DNA of 64,000 bases from Strigamia acuminata (GCA_949358305.1 OX442321.1:2170001-2234000); one strand, 5' to 3'. Shown: positions 23,193-36,584, counted from the first letter of the stretch. Translations and numbers: made by a program. The notes: generated from the letters alone by a model not told the origin.

Positions 23193-26100
23193 TATTACGC
23201 GTGCACAAAGTCCACAAACTGTGTCCAAAAAGTCCATATCTCGAAACCCGTCGCTCAGATTTTGATAAAACTTGGTTTGAAAGCTCCTAACACGGTTTCC
23301 TGACAGTTTCCAAACTTTCAGACACCTAGCTCTTGCACTTTCTAAAAAACCCATTCCCGCGAAACCCAGCGCATTTCAAAATACAACACAATTCCAACGT
23401 ATTTCTCAACCATACAGTTATTTACCGAGGTACAATCAGCTCCACCAGCGGAACATTCAAACATTAACCCAAAAAAATTAGCGGCCTACCTTCAATTCTT
23501 ACAAAAACAAGCGTTCCACGAAAAAAGGTAGCAATGTGCAGCGAATGAAGGGGGTAGGGCGAGGGTGGAGTGCGGAGAAATGTGACTGGAATCAAATAAA
23601 GGCAGAGAGGGGCTCGACCTCGGAGAAAACGTCGGGTGATTAATAAACAAAGTTATCGGTGGCCCCATTAATCACGTCCTTTTATCGTTCGCAAAGGAAA
23701 TGGTTCATTTTTCGGCCTCTTTGATGCCGACTGCTTTGAGTGGCAGCCGTTGCTGATAGCGGACCACACCCACGCACCTCCAACGTCCACTCTTGGCATT
23801 TGTCCTTTGTAAACTGAATTATCGACGCTTTTGAAGCGACGGATGAAGCAGTTAACAAGAAAACGAGTAAAAAGATTAACATTTCTCGTTTTAGACCCAA
23901 ATAAATTAAAATAAAAGAGAAAAATCAAGATGTTGATACAATCATTCGGCGCTGTCAACTCCTGGTTTACTGTGCACACACCTCAGACGCACGTAGGCGA
24001 GTTAAAACGATAAAATTACGAGCGTTTTGCCATCATTTTGCAGCGCGCGACTCCCTCGTCGCTGCGAAATGAGCCAATGTAAATAGTACGAGTGACAAGG
24101 CGTGACAAATTGCAGGTAACTGTCACATTAAACTCGAGTGACGCCCGCCTCCCTTCCCCGACACGTCACGCACCTTTCCTCAAACATCAAACCAAATCCG
24201 AACCCATCCGAACACAAACAAAGCGAATAAACACAAAACGCGACATAAATTCCTCCCCAAAACGGCCAAAACCCAATTTTCCCACGCAACGGATTAAACG
24301 CGCAACGGAAATGCGGCCATAGAGCGCCAAACGAGTCGCATTTAAACGTCCAACGCTCTGACGGCACAAATTCATCACTCTGACATCAAAGATAAATGAT
24401 TATGACACCGGTGATGGATCACGTCGATTCTCCATTTTCTTCTCACACACAACAAAGGTCAATTCCCTTTCCTAACCTCTTCCCCCTTCCCAAATTACCC
24501 GGCAAGAAACACAAAAAACGCCGAGCAAATTTGCTAAAGACCTATTTGCAGACTCTCCCAAAGATGCCGCCATGGGCACTCAAGATTAATTACTTTAGGC
24601 CTAATTAAACAAACGTGTCAGAAATTTTTTCCGACGTCGGAAAAAGGTTTTTTCCAATTTTTTCGTTCGTTTTTCCGCACGTCATAAGCTGCAATTAGGT
24701 TGCGTGGTTCATGTTTTTGGCGAATGGACTTGTTGCGAGCCGGGTAATCTCGCGGGATTAGCGAGACGAGCCGGCATTGCAATGCTCACGCTTGTCACTC
24801 ATCAAAAACGCGAGTTAATCTTAATTATACGAGACGCTATTGCCAATTTACTCGCTCGTTGTACAAAAGGTCTCGCAGCGACCTCTGCAACGGCACACAC
24901 GGCGCAGCGCAGCGCGGTGCAGCGCGGTGCAGATGGATTTGGAGTGTTTTCCAGAGTTATTTGGAGTGACTCGAGGTGATGTCAGCTCGCGCCTATGACT
25001 CACGATGACGTCAATGGAGTGTTAATGTGCGGGAGACTGACGGACGTGATTGGCTGACGACAGCTGCGAGGAGACGGACCGGGCAATTCGAGAGAGGGGC
25101 CAGAGGGGTCTCTCTAGCACCGGATGACTGATGCTTTGCTGATTAAACTCCGCGATGACAACACGCGAAGAATAAAACCAGGCTGGAATATATTTCGTGC
25201 ATTCCAACCAACACTGCACGAAAAACTTTCCGTTTTATTACCACGTGTTTTTATGGGAGTTCTGGGTTCAGCACGAAATAAACTATACGGAAAAATACAG
25301 GTCTGATGTCGCGGTTTTTAAAAATGTAATCAAGAATAGTATAATTGGTTTAATTTCTGCCGAAGTTACAAACGTCTACGCACTTTTGCTGATAAGTCGA
25401 CGGCTTCTTGATTATTAGGAACAAGATGGAGTTAAAATGTTGACGCCAAAGAGTATTAGTTTGCACTTCAACCTATCTTAGTACTCATAAGATCATCTGC
25501 TAACAGAAGTGTATGCCCACAGACTTTTCTGTGACGGAAAAGCCTATCAGAATCATCTGGTAGCAGACCAGGTGCCAGTCTGTCACACCAGACTTTGTGT
25601 GGTACTCGCAGCTCTATGCAACAGAAAAGAAATGGTGAATGGCCATGAAAAAGAAACAAGATGGATGCCTATAAAAATTTTAAGGCTGCTTTTGGAGTTA
25701 GGATGAATAGGATTGCTAGTTTGTTTTTAATTTTTAATTTTATTTCTAAACTAATAATCTATTTTTATAAATAGAGTATACAGTTGTTTGCATTTGTTGG
25801 CAGAACTGATTGCTGCCGTATTTGAGACCGGTTAAAAAAATTACGACCGGTCACAAATTGTCAAGACCGATAGCTACTTTCTGTGTCTGGAAACGAAGAT
25901 CAGCTTTCCGTTGCATCGACATGCCAGAAAGTTAATTTTTTACGTCACAGACCATAAGTTATCTCACAGACATTCCAAGACTGTCTTTTCTGTAGCCAAA
26001 ATTTCTGTGGGCAGACTGGTTTCCTACATAGGAAACTGCTTACGAGTACTAAACTTAAATACAATGTCAGTTCTGGTCCCGGCGAAGCAGAAATTCAAAT

Positions 26101-28084
26101 TTCTAAAATGTTTCCTACAGCGTTGCCAATCCCCCGCATTCTTTTTCCGCAAAAAAAAAAATTCTTTTCTTTATTAATCCGTACCAGAAGTGGAATTCGC
26201 TTACCCCCTGCTAACCGGACCACCCCAAGAGGATTTTTGCCCTGTCAACGCGCGTCACATCTCCATCCAGCATCCCAACTCGGACCCCGCCCAACGCCAA
26301 ACCCAAAAATAAAAAACACCAAAGAAATTTGTGACTAAGTCAAGACCCCACGAATTAAAAATAATCGTGTCAAACCTAATTTCAGCTGAGTTATGAACAG
26401 AAGGGGACTCAGGGGGGCGGAAAACGTCACGCGCTATAAATTTCCCCGCCATCTTCCTTCCCAAAAAAGAAAAACGAGTTGACAGCTTTGCGCCTGCGCC
26501 GTCACCTCTCGCATCTGTTCGCAACACTTTAAACTCGCGTAAAGACGACAAAATGGGATTACGCAATGGGATTAAACCCGATAAAAACCAACGGGGGACG
26601 CGGAGGAGGAGAAGCAAACGCAACGCTTTTAATTAAACGCGCTCGCAACCAACTCATCGATTCAAACCGACACACACGACCACCCCAATTAAACATGGCG
26701 TCGCCTATTGTCAAAAAGAAGAATAAAGACAACAAAATATTTCAAAAAAAAAAAAAAATTGAAATATTTTTTTTCAAGTTCCCCCTCACTGGTTTTATAG
26801 AGCGAGCGCAACTCGCGTTTCCCGCCCCCGCAGCGTGACTCGGGCCATGTGCGAAAGGGAGCGGGGAAACGCAATCGTGGCGGCTCACTTCAAAAGCAGG
26901 CTTAATGATGTGGCTACAACTTGTCACCCTGCCCTCGACTGGCGTTCGTGATTGATGGGGGTCTTCGTGACTCGTTTTCAACTCAACTCGGACGGCCAGA
27001 CGCCGTTGACGGGGCGGGGAGGAGTGTGGGAGCTCGAGATGTGGGAGTGAGTTGGTGATGTGCGGAGAAGAGTGAGCGAGCGCGGCATTCGTTTGGCTCA
27101 TCAAAACGCCGACGTTTGTTTGCGTTTTGATTACAAACAAAGGAGCGGCGTCTCGTGTTTATTTCCTCAAGGCGAGGCGGCAGCTGGCACTCACTCACTC
27201 ACACACGACGGCCACCACCGTCACGATTTATACACGACAGCTGTGGAAACACTGGCAAGTGCAGTTCGCATTAAAAATACGCGCGGAGTGGATACAAGCA
27301 CTTTAATCAGTTTGCCCAACTCGCTGCTCACGCTAATTCCAAAACATATATCACGCGGGTGTTTGATTAACTAACTCTTGTTGGTTGTCTTTACTAAATT
27401 CATTCAGGTAACAAAATCCTCGAGTAGTCTTTAATTTAATGTTCAGTTGTCTCTCAACCAACCACTCTACTGAACAGCCAAACTATACTTCCAGTATCTC
27501 GGCCGTTTCAAGTCTCGTTTTCCGAGACGAAATCTCATACAAGACCGAGACGCGCTATTAGGTGGGCTTTTGAAAGAAACCGACATTTTTTAGGGTAAAA
27601 AAATTTTACAACGTGGTTTTATAGCACAAAAGAACGTCACGTGAACGTTAAAGGTCTTAGCTGTTACGTTACGTTTTTTATTGTATCTCATAATAATAAA
27701 ATCTCGTTTTGTCGAGATCGAGATAAAACCATTTTGTATTTCACGGTTCTCCAGACAAAAAAGTCTGGTACTCCTTGGAAATCGGTACTCTCGGTACCAA
27801 AATTCGCTTTTGGGCCGAACTTCCCATAGACCATTGGAAAATTATGACGTAATGCAGTTTGGCTCCACCCACAATAAGAAAACTACAAATTAACAATGTT
27901 GTAGTGTTATTTCGCAATGGTTTTGCGCCAACCGATTTTCTGCGCTCCACCTGGTTGCGAACAACAATTCGCAGCATTGTTAAAACTATAGTTTACAACG
28001 CCGAGAAGATTTCGCAGTTTCATGCTAATCTCGTCCGGAGTCTCGCCATACCTTAAGTCAAAGCGGACCAGGAACTCATCCCAA
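23193..28084. other. Intergenic DNA, mixed low-copy and old repeat sequence
   Basis: No supported gene in about 4.9 kb. GC-richer low-copy blocks lie at 23560-24160, 24700-25120 and 26860-27230, between A/T-rich stretches. A/C-rich DNA without much G is found at about 24180-24260. Around 26736-26775 AAATATTTC, a 14-base A run and GAAATATTT form a small hairpin. DNA at 25400-26080 and 27480-28040 has the look of old transposon sequence but shows no termini I can define. Confidence 0.35.
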
Positions 28085-28445
28085 ATACATCAACGTTGTC
28101 CTAACTCCTATTGGTTGAGCCATCTCACCGGTGTAGTGTCACAAAAAAGTAGCCCATAACACCAGAATTGTAATCGAACTAGGCAAAACAACCAATAAAA
28201 ACTAAACCTTTGTTTACCTGCCAAAAGAAACCAACAAACTACGCTAACATTATTTGATCGATTAAAAGGAGAAAAAACAAATTTAACAAATTAAATAAAA
28301 CATTTTATTACCAATTAAATAAAATCCATCATTCTAATCACTTTTTACACTGAAATTCATTGAAAATAAACAAAACTACTTGTCCGCGTAGTAATTAAGC
28401 GCAATCCGGCTCAACCAATTGGAAATAGGTCAACATTGTATCGAT
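28085..28445. mobile_element. Inverted-repeat element, GTAGTG family
   Basis: The ends are imperfect inverted repeats of about 35 bp: the left has CCTATTGGTTGAGCC (about 28110-28124), the right its counterpart GGCTCAACCAATTGGAAATA from 28408. Just inside the left end CACCGGTGTAGTG, CACCAGAA and TGTAATCGAAC resemble the interior of the element at 32067-32412, and CCTATT..ATTGGYTGAGCC recurs at 42105. No coding capacity. Boundaries are approximate and no target duplication was identified. Confidence 0.6.
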
Positions 28446-29639
28446 TTAGAGTACATTTCCCCTAAAACCCAAAAAACTGAACAACCCCACACTCAGCCAA
28501 ATCCCAGTCTTCTCTTTCTGCGGTTTCGCCCGCATCAAAGTCGCCACTCGCCAGCCACACATCCGCACCAAAAACAGACACAATAAATCCGAGGCTAAAT
28601 TGTTGCGCATCCTACGTAATCACAGTCGAATTTCACGGCTGAGAGCCAAAATAAAAAAACCAAAAAAAAAACCAGTGTTTGCCATTTCGACGTCGATTTA
28701 CGACGCGCCCTGGAAAACTGTCAGCTAACTAATCACAAGGTTCCGTGAAAAAAAATTCGCGCAGCTGTGTGAAGTGAGATTTCCAGATGCCTCTTGTAAT
28801 AACAGCGAAACTAAGATGACTTCTTTTTTCACGAACCTGCTAACTTCATCTGCGTGTTTGAAACTTTGCAGACCCGTCTTGGTGAAAAATGTTTGTCTCG
28901 CGCAAAGACGAGGGTGTGCATGAAAAGGCGAAGCGAAAAAAGGAGAAGCGAAAAAGAAGAGAAAGAAAAAAGAAGAAAAAGTAATGCGCGTAAATTAGAC
29001 GGTTTTTAAGGGTGTCCCGCTTGTCACAAGGCCAAGCCATAAACTGAAGTTAGTACTTGGAGCCACATTATTCAATTACAAGCCAGGAGCTTTTAAGGAT
29101 ACGTCGACACTAAACACGCTCGTACATTTCAAAGTGTGTGGGATGGGAGAGGGAAAACAGCACTAAAGAATTTACACTAGTATGCTCTTATATCACACGG
29201 GGAGAGAAAAAGAAAATTTACTAAGATTAGCAAAGAGCAAAACCATCATCAAGCACAAACTTGTTTCTTGTAGGAAGGAAAAAATCAGAGTTTGGAAGAT
29301 GGAGGTGCAGCGAGTGCGAAGTTGGAGGGAAATGCGCGAGAGGAAAATCAGGGCTGGGAACTGGGATGTATTGATGGTGGAAAAAAAGGATGAAAACGCA
29401 GTAAATCAAGACGGGTAAAAGATGGCTGTTAAATGTGGTGTAATAATTAACAATGTGGCTTTAATGGATGTAGAAAAAAAATTAGTTGGAAAAAGATAAT
29501 TAGTAAAAAACATGGCAGATGGCGATAATTTTTTTTTTTTTTTTTAATGTTGGATTTTATCTCATTGTGCGCGGATACACATTAGACCGCGGGGGGGTTG
29601 TGTTAGAGACCCGCGCAGTAATGATAAAGGATTTTGATG
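28446..29639. other. Low-copy intergenic DNA
   Basis: No supported gene. A/C-rich at 28450-28600; from about 29280 the + strand is G-rich and C-poor, leading into the next array. A T run of 21 bases lies near 29528-29546. Confidence 0.4.
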
Positions 29640-30180
29640 GAGTTTTGAGATGGGAAAATGATTTTTTTTAAGTGGAAATTTGAATTTTTTAATGGAAATT
29701 TTTGAATAATTTGAATTTTTTGAGGAAAATTATAGAATAATTTGAATTTTTTAATGGAAATTTTAGAATAATTTGAATTTTTTAATGGAAAATTTAGTGA
29801 AATTTGATTTTTTTTGTGGAAAATTAAGTACAATTAAAATTTTTTAGCGGAAAATTTAGTAAAATTTGAATTTTTTAGTGGAAAATTTAGTAAAATTTGA
29901 ATTTTTTAGCGGAAAATTTAGTAAAATTTGAATTTTTTAGTGGAAAATTAAGTAAAATTTAAATTTTTTAATGGAAAATTTAGTAAAATTTGAATTTTTT
30001 AGCGGAAAATTTAGTAAAATTTGAATTTTTTAGTGGAAAATTAAGTAAAATTTGAATTTTTTAGTGGAAAATTTAGTAAAACTTGAATTTTCAAATGGAA
30101 ATTTTACAAACATTAAATTTTTTTAAATAGAATTTTCGGTGATTTTGAATTTTTTAAAGAAAAAAATTTGACAAATTTGA
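29640..30180. repeat. 31-bp A/T-rich minisatellite
   Basis: Units GAATTTTTTAGTGGAAAATT plus TAGTAAAATTT, 31 bp apart (GGAAAATTT at 29880 and 29911). Variants differ at GCGG versus GTGG. The phenylalanine- and lysine-rich open frames are translations of the repeat. It does not resemble the 31-bp units at 1.1, 44.8 and 53.9 kb beyond its length. Confidence 0.93.
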
Positions 30181-31497
30181 ATTTATGAACGACATTTCTA
30201 TGACGTTTTCCCTAATAGTTAATGCGCGGTCTCCACTAGTCCACTACCGCAAGAAAAAACTCAATCCCACCAACAGTGCGCGGGTGCAAACAAAACAAAA
30301 ATCGAATCGCAATGGATACGAGTGTTGTCCTACATCTGCACGTCCTTCGCCATCAAATCCAGTGTGCTTCACTCATTTTCTCACTTCCGACACTCGAGGG
30401 CGTCGAGATATCAGAATGATTTACTTCTCATCACGCGTTGTATGAAATTAATGGCCGCGATCGAGGGGAGTGCGAGGGAGAAGCCGCTCAAAGACCGCCA
30501 CTTTCCTTCCCATTCTCACCACACCAAATAGACACTTTATGACAAATGCTCTTGCTACATCAACCCTCGTAACTCATTTTCCTCCATCTCTCATCCTCCC
30601 ATCCCATTTCCCGATCTCTCAATATATTTATTTATTTTCCCTTTAATTTTCCTCGGCAAATCAATCTCTCGCCTCCGCGCCACTAAATTCACGCCAACAT
30701 GGCAACTCGCAAGAATAATGGCTCTTCAATCCAAAACAAAACACGAGTTACAACTCAGCACATCAGGCTCGAAAAAATAAACAAAACTCGCACCCACGAA
30801 CGTTGACTGAAATTCTACGCCATGCTCAAACACCGGTTGCAATTTCCCACCACCAGATCCCGCCAACCAACTCTCCGAAAATTAAACCAAATACAAATAA
30901 AAACAAATGCGCACAAACGTATAAACTTTACCACATTTATTACCCCCCCAAAAAAAAAATTCTAATTTTATTTTTATTATTATTTTTTTTTTTTATATTT
31001 AAGAAAAAATAAGAAATTGGTGCAATTAAATGGCGGAAGTTTTATACGAATATAAAAGAACAGCCAAATGAAAGCCATAAAAAGCCGAAAGAGGAAAATG
31101 GGAGCGTCATTAAAAACTACGCGCCATTTTTACGAGAGGTCTTCCAGTTAAAACCAAGTCTCGAAACGACTCGTTTTCGATGCAGCGCGCGTGCGACTCG
31201 CTCGACTCGCATTGTTACGCGAAATTCGCGCAAAAATCTGCAAATTGTGGATGCTGCGGAGAACAAATCTCTTATTGATTGCCGAGAGGAACCGCCATTG
31301 GTCTCGTCTTCATTTACCAATTGAAAAGAAACTCCGCGATTGGTTCGATCGGAGCGCCAATCTTGATGTCGTTAATAATTCAACAGTCGTCGTCACCATC
31401 CAGGTAATTCTTAACCGACCCCCTCCCCCCCCCACAATCAAAACCAAACAGAAAATCCCCCACCACCCAAAACTTCAAATAAAATTATTTAAAAAAA

Positions 31498-31530
<33 letters not shown>

Positions 31531-32020
31531 TTTGATGATGATGATGTTGTGGAATGCGTAGAATGAAGACGAGAGCTGGAAGCTGCAGATTCGCAGTTAA
31601 TAAATTAAAGGTTGGTTGGATAATTGCAATAAGCATCATTAATCCTAACTACGGTTGTGTGTAATAAATTTCCCGTTTTCAAGACGAAGTGGAGAAAAAG
31701 GAGGTGTTGTAAAGTGGAAAAGTGCCAACACACTAAATAGCACTTCTGTCATCGCCAAACTCAACGTTTCACCACCAAATACTAAATATTTCACTCAAAC
31801 TTAAATGCTACCACATCCAAAGTGAACACTAAATAAACTCAACACAATTACACTTTTTTTCACTCTCACGTGACCCAACATTGAAAATAAATCCCAAAAA
31901 ACCACACCACCAACATTTTATCATCTCGCGAGACCACGCGAGATTGTGCGAGATCTAAAGTAATGCAAGATGGCGGACAAAAGCGTACTGCGTTTGCACT
32001 GCTTGAAATGTCATATTTAC
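30181..32020. other. Low-copy intergenic DNA with a TTTA microsatellite
   Basis: No supported gene. A/C-rich at 30220-30330. A TTTA repeat lies at about 31499-31530, next to a run of Cs at 31420-31433. The stretch 31120-31400 is GC-richer and low-copy. Confidence 0.35.
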
Positions 32021-32065
32021 TTTACCGGAAAGTCAAGTAAATATGATGTAAAAATTGTATTTACT
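32021..32065. repeat. Dispersed 45-bp repeat, copy 1
   Basis: Starts TTTACCGGAAAGTCAAGTAA and matches 56781-56825 at most positions. It ends exactly where the inverted-repeat element at 32067 begins. Confidence 0.7.
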
Positions 32066-32066
32066 A

Positions 32067-32412
32067 TACTCTGGTTCGACTCAAGAGTATACCCTTCTAA
32101 GAGCCGCGTCACTGGCGTAGTGATCCATAAATGTAGACCCAAACACCAGAAATGCATTCCAATGTGCAGCCATTTTGTAATCGAGCAGAGCACGTTTGAT
32201 TACAAGTTGTAGACTGGTGCAAGTTGGTCAGAGAAAAGAAAAAGGTAATTACATTGATCAAAATTCACATCCGATTCGTCTAACTTAAATGGTTATAGCA
32301 ATCACAAATGATAATAAAAATAAAAACTACTTTTCCTAGTGGTAGCAATACAAACTTGAGGTAGGAGTGAAGCGGCTCTTAGAAGGGTATACTCTTGAGT
32401 CGAACCAGAGTA
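32067..32412. mobile_element. Inverted-repeat transposon with 38-40-bp perfect ends (TA target)
   Basis: The left end TACTCTGGTTCGACTCAAGA continues through GTATACCCTTCTAAGAGCCGC and is matched by its exact complement at the right end (about 32374-32412). TA flanks both sides (32065-32066, 32413-32414). The interior carries a GCGTAGTGATCC motif and an AACTACTTTTCCTAGTGG motif shared with the elements at 28.1 and 42.1 kb. There is no coding capacity; the open frame at 31970-32212 crosses the element boundary and is not a gene. It is the best-preserved member of its family here. Confidence 0.88.
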
Positions 32413-32414
32413 TA

Positions 32415-32557
32415 TTTGTAAATATAACTTTACAACTTTGCTAAATATAATATTTCACGCGATATTTACAGAAGTAAACAGACACATTTACTTCCTTATT
32501 TAACACGGATTTTACTTCAAATTTAATTGAATTTCAGTTATATTTATTATTAATTTA
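32415..32557. other. A/T-rich spacer between two elements
   Basis: A/T-rich DNA containing ATATTTAC motifs; nothing further is seen. Confidence 0.4.
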
Positions 32558-32671
32558 CCGCATTTCTTCGATTAAGAGCCGCGGCTTTTATTCAAAAAGG
32601 GAAATCTGAGCCACGGCTCTTAATCGAGGGCGGCTACAAATCGAGCGCGACTCTTAATTGAAGAAATACGG
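32558..32671. mobile_element. Short inverted-repeat element, same family as 19357-19589
   Basis: 114 bp. The left end CCGCATTTCTTCGATTAAGA and the complement of the right end (CCGTATTTCTTCAATTAAGA) match at nearly all positions, and GAGCCGCGGCT lies just inside as in the 19.4-kb copy. The left flank is TA; the right flank is CA, so the target duplication has mutated. About half the length of the other copy, hence an internal deletion derivative. Confidence 0.82.
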
Positions 32672-33955
32672 CAATTAGATTTTTAGTTTTGTGTATATAT
32701 ATTTAACAGCAGATTTAATTATCTTTTCTAAACCGATTCACGGCACTTTTTTCCAGTAGTGGCCCAACACTGCCCACTGGAGTCTTTCGCACTCCATTGG
32801 TCAGTATATTGCCCCATTATCTAAAACAACAGCATAAAACACAGAAAATTTGAGTGGACCCTCCAAAAGTCTTCATTCAATTCCACCTTCGAGCCCGAAA
32901 CGTCGCCACACCGCACTCTTGCGGCGCCGTCTGTCGCGCCCAAACAAATTCCACCAAACTCCACCAGCATTACCTCTAAGCCACTTAAAGTGCCTAAAGA
33001 GTTAAACCCTCAACTTTCCTCTCTCTACCCCATCAAAAACCGATAAAAACATCAGCAAACCCTATCCAATTTCATCTTGTAAAACCTTTTTTCTCTCTTC
33101 AACAAAACGAAAAAAGAAAAGAAGAAGAAAAAAGCACCTGGAGCAAGTGGCACTTGATGAGGGTGACGATGAGGGCAGAAATGATGGCGGAGTATCGCAT
33201 GACCCGCGTGGCACTTTTTGTCGGGCAACGCAAGAAAGATCAGCATCTCCTCTGGGGGGTGGCGCGTTTCTCGCCTCGGGGACGCCAAACAAACCACTTT
33301 CAAGACCCCCTCGCTCAAAACGCAGCCCCCATTTTCTTGCAACTCCTCAACTTACACGCAAATGCGATTATTTCCGTCGGCGGCTGAACGTTTCTTAATC
33401 AACCGGGACAGGTGTCTCCACATTAATTAACAGCCGCGTCGTCCCGACCGTTTCTAATAGAAATACCAAAACTTATGGCCTCATATTTCTCCCGCACAGC
33501 GCCCCCTGTTTTATTGCGCCTTGTAAAACAATCGTAAATCCTCAAACGCGAGCGCAAATTAGCTCTCAAACTCGCCTCACAATATTCGACAATGTTTATA
33601 TATTTTTAATATAATATATAATAACAAAAAAGAAAAAAAAATGAAAATTCGAGAGCCCCACCCCCATGCTCAGATACCCATCTTGTTTCTTCCACCCCGA
33701 GACATATTGCACAGACGTCTGTCAGGGGGATCCACGAAGCAAATGTAGCCTCGGCATAAACAACCTCATTTCGTGTCGTTAAATTTTATGGACGAGCTCT
33801 TGATGATGCCGGTGGCGGCGAACGCCACGTTACAGATAAAACGGAAAAAGAAAAGAAAAGAGAAAATAAATAAAAAAAATAAAAAATAAATAAATAAATA
33901 AATAAATAAAAGAAGTGCAACATAACGCCCGCGACGTCTACAGCAGACACATTCA
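32672..33955. other. Low-copy intergenic DNA with an AAAT microsatellite
   Basis: No supported gene. Overlapping short open frames at 33050-33430 share the same DNA on both strands and are not recognisable. AAAT repeats lie at about 33866-33910. Confidence 0.35.
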
Positions 33956-35300
33956 CCTGTCGTCTCATCGATTACAACTTTATATCAATTTGCAGCCCTA
34001 TAAACCGTTTATCGAATCAATTTAATCGCTTCATCCCGCCGATTCACAAGCCGAGCAAAACGTCGGCTTCCCCGCCACGCAAGTTCGGCAGGGAAGCCAA
34101 AACTTCTGCGCGCAGTTAATTAGAGCAATATTTGAGTTTGATCAAATTCTGCGCCCGCGTGTTTACTCGCCGCCATGAGAAGCCGGTCGGGCGCGCGGAT
34201 ATGATTCACGCGGCCGCCTCCGATCCATTAGCCAGGATGGATGGAACGTGTCAAAAAGTGGCTCGCAAAACGGGATTTGAAAAGAGAATCATTAGGTAAT
34301 TCTTTAGTGAACAAGTGGGCGGCCTGAAATGTCACGCAGGCGCTATCAAAACGCCATTCGGCATGCAAACGAACGCCGTCCGCGAACATCGGAGCGAATA
34401 AATTAAACGTGTTAAAAGCGAGGGCGTGCGCCGTGCACGATTCGTCCGCACTGCGAATTTAAATCGGTGCATTTCAGGCAAGCATCTGGTCGCATCGAGG
34501 CGGAGCTTTGTGCTCGTCTTTTGCTCTCCAATTTCCTTCGTGTCAAAGGGTTAAAAGCCGAGAGCGGCGACAGCTTGCGCCTTGTAATTTAGGTCGCGCG
34601 ACTCGATGCAACTAGCTGCGGATGGGCGGGCGGGCGAGGGGTGTCCTCTTTCTCCTCGAACGAACGCACGAACCTACGAAACGTGCAAGCGCGCTGAGCG
34701 CCGACGTCCGTTAATTGGCGACGGTGGCGGGGGCAACAAACAACAACAAGAGCGACGTGGCGCGGCGGTTTTCTCCTCTCCTCTCCTTTCCTCTCGCAAC
34801 CGGCGAACAGGCAGCAGGTTCTCGCGAGATAAGATGGCAAAGTGTCGCGTCTATTAACAACCGCAGCCACCAGAGGAGCGTTGCGTTCGACCGTAATGGC
34901 GTGTACGGCGGTGCACGCAAACTGCATCTCTGGCACGCAGCTCCAATGCTCCCCCGAGTGCCCTAGCCAAGAAATTAAGACGCCGCCACAAGCCTATTGG
35001 CGCAAACAAGCGCATTCGCTGCCCCTCGCAATCGAACCGCACTGTCCGTCCGATACGACTCCTTTGAAATACGAGCCCGCGTCCACGCATAAAATTTATC
35101 CGCGCGACCATCTCGCTATTTTGCCTATGCAACTCGCACCGAATGGCGCTCTGATAAGCCCCAGCACCCCCGGACAAAAATATCCCACTTCCATCACTTA
35201 CCCCTAGCCCTACCCCACTCTCATTTGCATAGCCCGCTCTCGCTAAACTCGCTTCCTGCTGTACAGGACACTCGCACGACCGCCAGGGGAGGCGCAGGGA
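33956..35300. promoter_or_regulatory. GC- and CpG-rich low-copy block
   Basis: About 1.3 kb of GC-rich, CpG-dense sequence, resembling in composition the region just upstream of the noc/elB-type gene. Overlapping open frames run on both strands (for example 34842-35207 and the opposite strand 34854-35459), as expected of GC-rich non-coding DNA; none has a known domain. A promoter or cluster of enhancers is possible. The call rests on composition only. Confidence 0.3.
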
Positions 35301-36584
35301 AGAATAGAGGACGATAAAGATTATTACCCGCAATACATTCACCCCCTTGTGCACTTTCCCTTTTCTGCCTTTTGCTGAATAATTCGCGCCTCGTTTTGCA
35401 TATAGACGCGCGCGGACAGTGCGGATACTCTTAACCCCTTTAACACAATATTGCAACAATGCGCGTTTTCATCGCGGGGGCGCATAAGCCCGTTTTCATG
35501 CCTTTAACGTACGACAACAATTTTTGTCGAGTTATGCATATTTACAACCGGCTGTTTAGATTATGAGTCGCCGTAAATTACCAGGAAGCGTGATGAAACT
35601 TTAAGCCCTCCTGTCTGGGTAAATGAGCGACACCATTTTTACCTCCCGCGCCCCCCCCTCCCTCCGCCCCCCCCCCCCGCTCCCCGGCTCCGCGCTTCCC
35701 CGCTTTACACCATCGCTCGTTATCGCGCCGCTCTGCATCTTGTCTAATAAGAAAAAGTTATAATTAACTTGGATAAATAGAAGCAAAAATACAAATTAAA
35801 TAAAGGCGGGGGATTGTCTACGAAAAAAAATTAATTGCGCCATTTTGTTTTTTTCTTCTTTTCAATTTTCTTTCGGTCGGAAATTTAAAAAAAAAATTAA
35901 AAAAAAAAAAAAATTTTATATTTGGAATTTTTGTTTGGAAATAGAAATATATAATATAAAGTTGGGTAAATTGAGGTGATGAAGGCGCCAGCCAGGGACA
36001 ATTTAGCGCATCTTGGAGAATGTTTTATATTGGGTTTAATTATGGCGTGTCGTTGTAGCGGGGTGGTCGTTGCAGGAGCGAGCATGGCTGCTCTAGTGTA
36101 ACCACAATTTTCAACAAACAGAAAAAAATGGCGTAAAATATGTAGCCACGGCAACTAATTAGAATTAAATGGGAGGAGAAAAGGAAGGAAGGAAGGAAGA
36201 GCAACGAGGGCAGCGCGTCGTTCTGTTCTCGTGTGTAGTATCTGGGGGAATGAGGGGGGGGAATGAGAGAGCAGTGCACGAAATGTAATGGCTGCTTGAA
36301 AACGAGCAAAACAAATAAAAGCAAGATGATGAACGAAGCAAATTATAGATTCGCTTGCCTGCTATTAAAAAAAGGAAAGTACATAATGGGAATAATTAAA
36401 GTCGAGTGATAAATCTATGTTGTAAAATGTAATGATGTAAACGGCTGCCATTTTCTTCTATGTGAAAAGCAATTTTTTTTTCTCCCTTCTTGCAGTTTTG
36501 TGTAAAGAAAATTTTGTAATAAGGAGAATGAATGTTGAACAAATGAAAACAACAGCTTTTAGCTATATAAAAGACTGCTTTCAA
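35301..36584. other. Low-copy intergenic DNA
   Basis: C-rich at 35640-35700 (interrupted runs of up to ten Cs), A/T homopolymers at 35880-35930, a GGAA microsatellite at 36176-36198. G-rich + strand from about 35960 to 36300. No gene supported. Confidence 0.4.

Noticed and set aside
31970-32212. 80-codon frame with a Cys pair resembling a small zinc-binding protein
   Set aside because: It crosses from a dispersed repeat into the inverted-repeat element at 32067, so it is a chance frame.
34842-35459. Overlapping 121- and 201-codon frames on opposite strands
   Set aside because: Long frames on both strands of the same GC-rich DNA are typical of composition; neither has a known domain.
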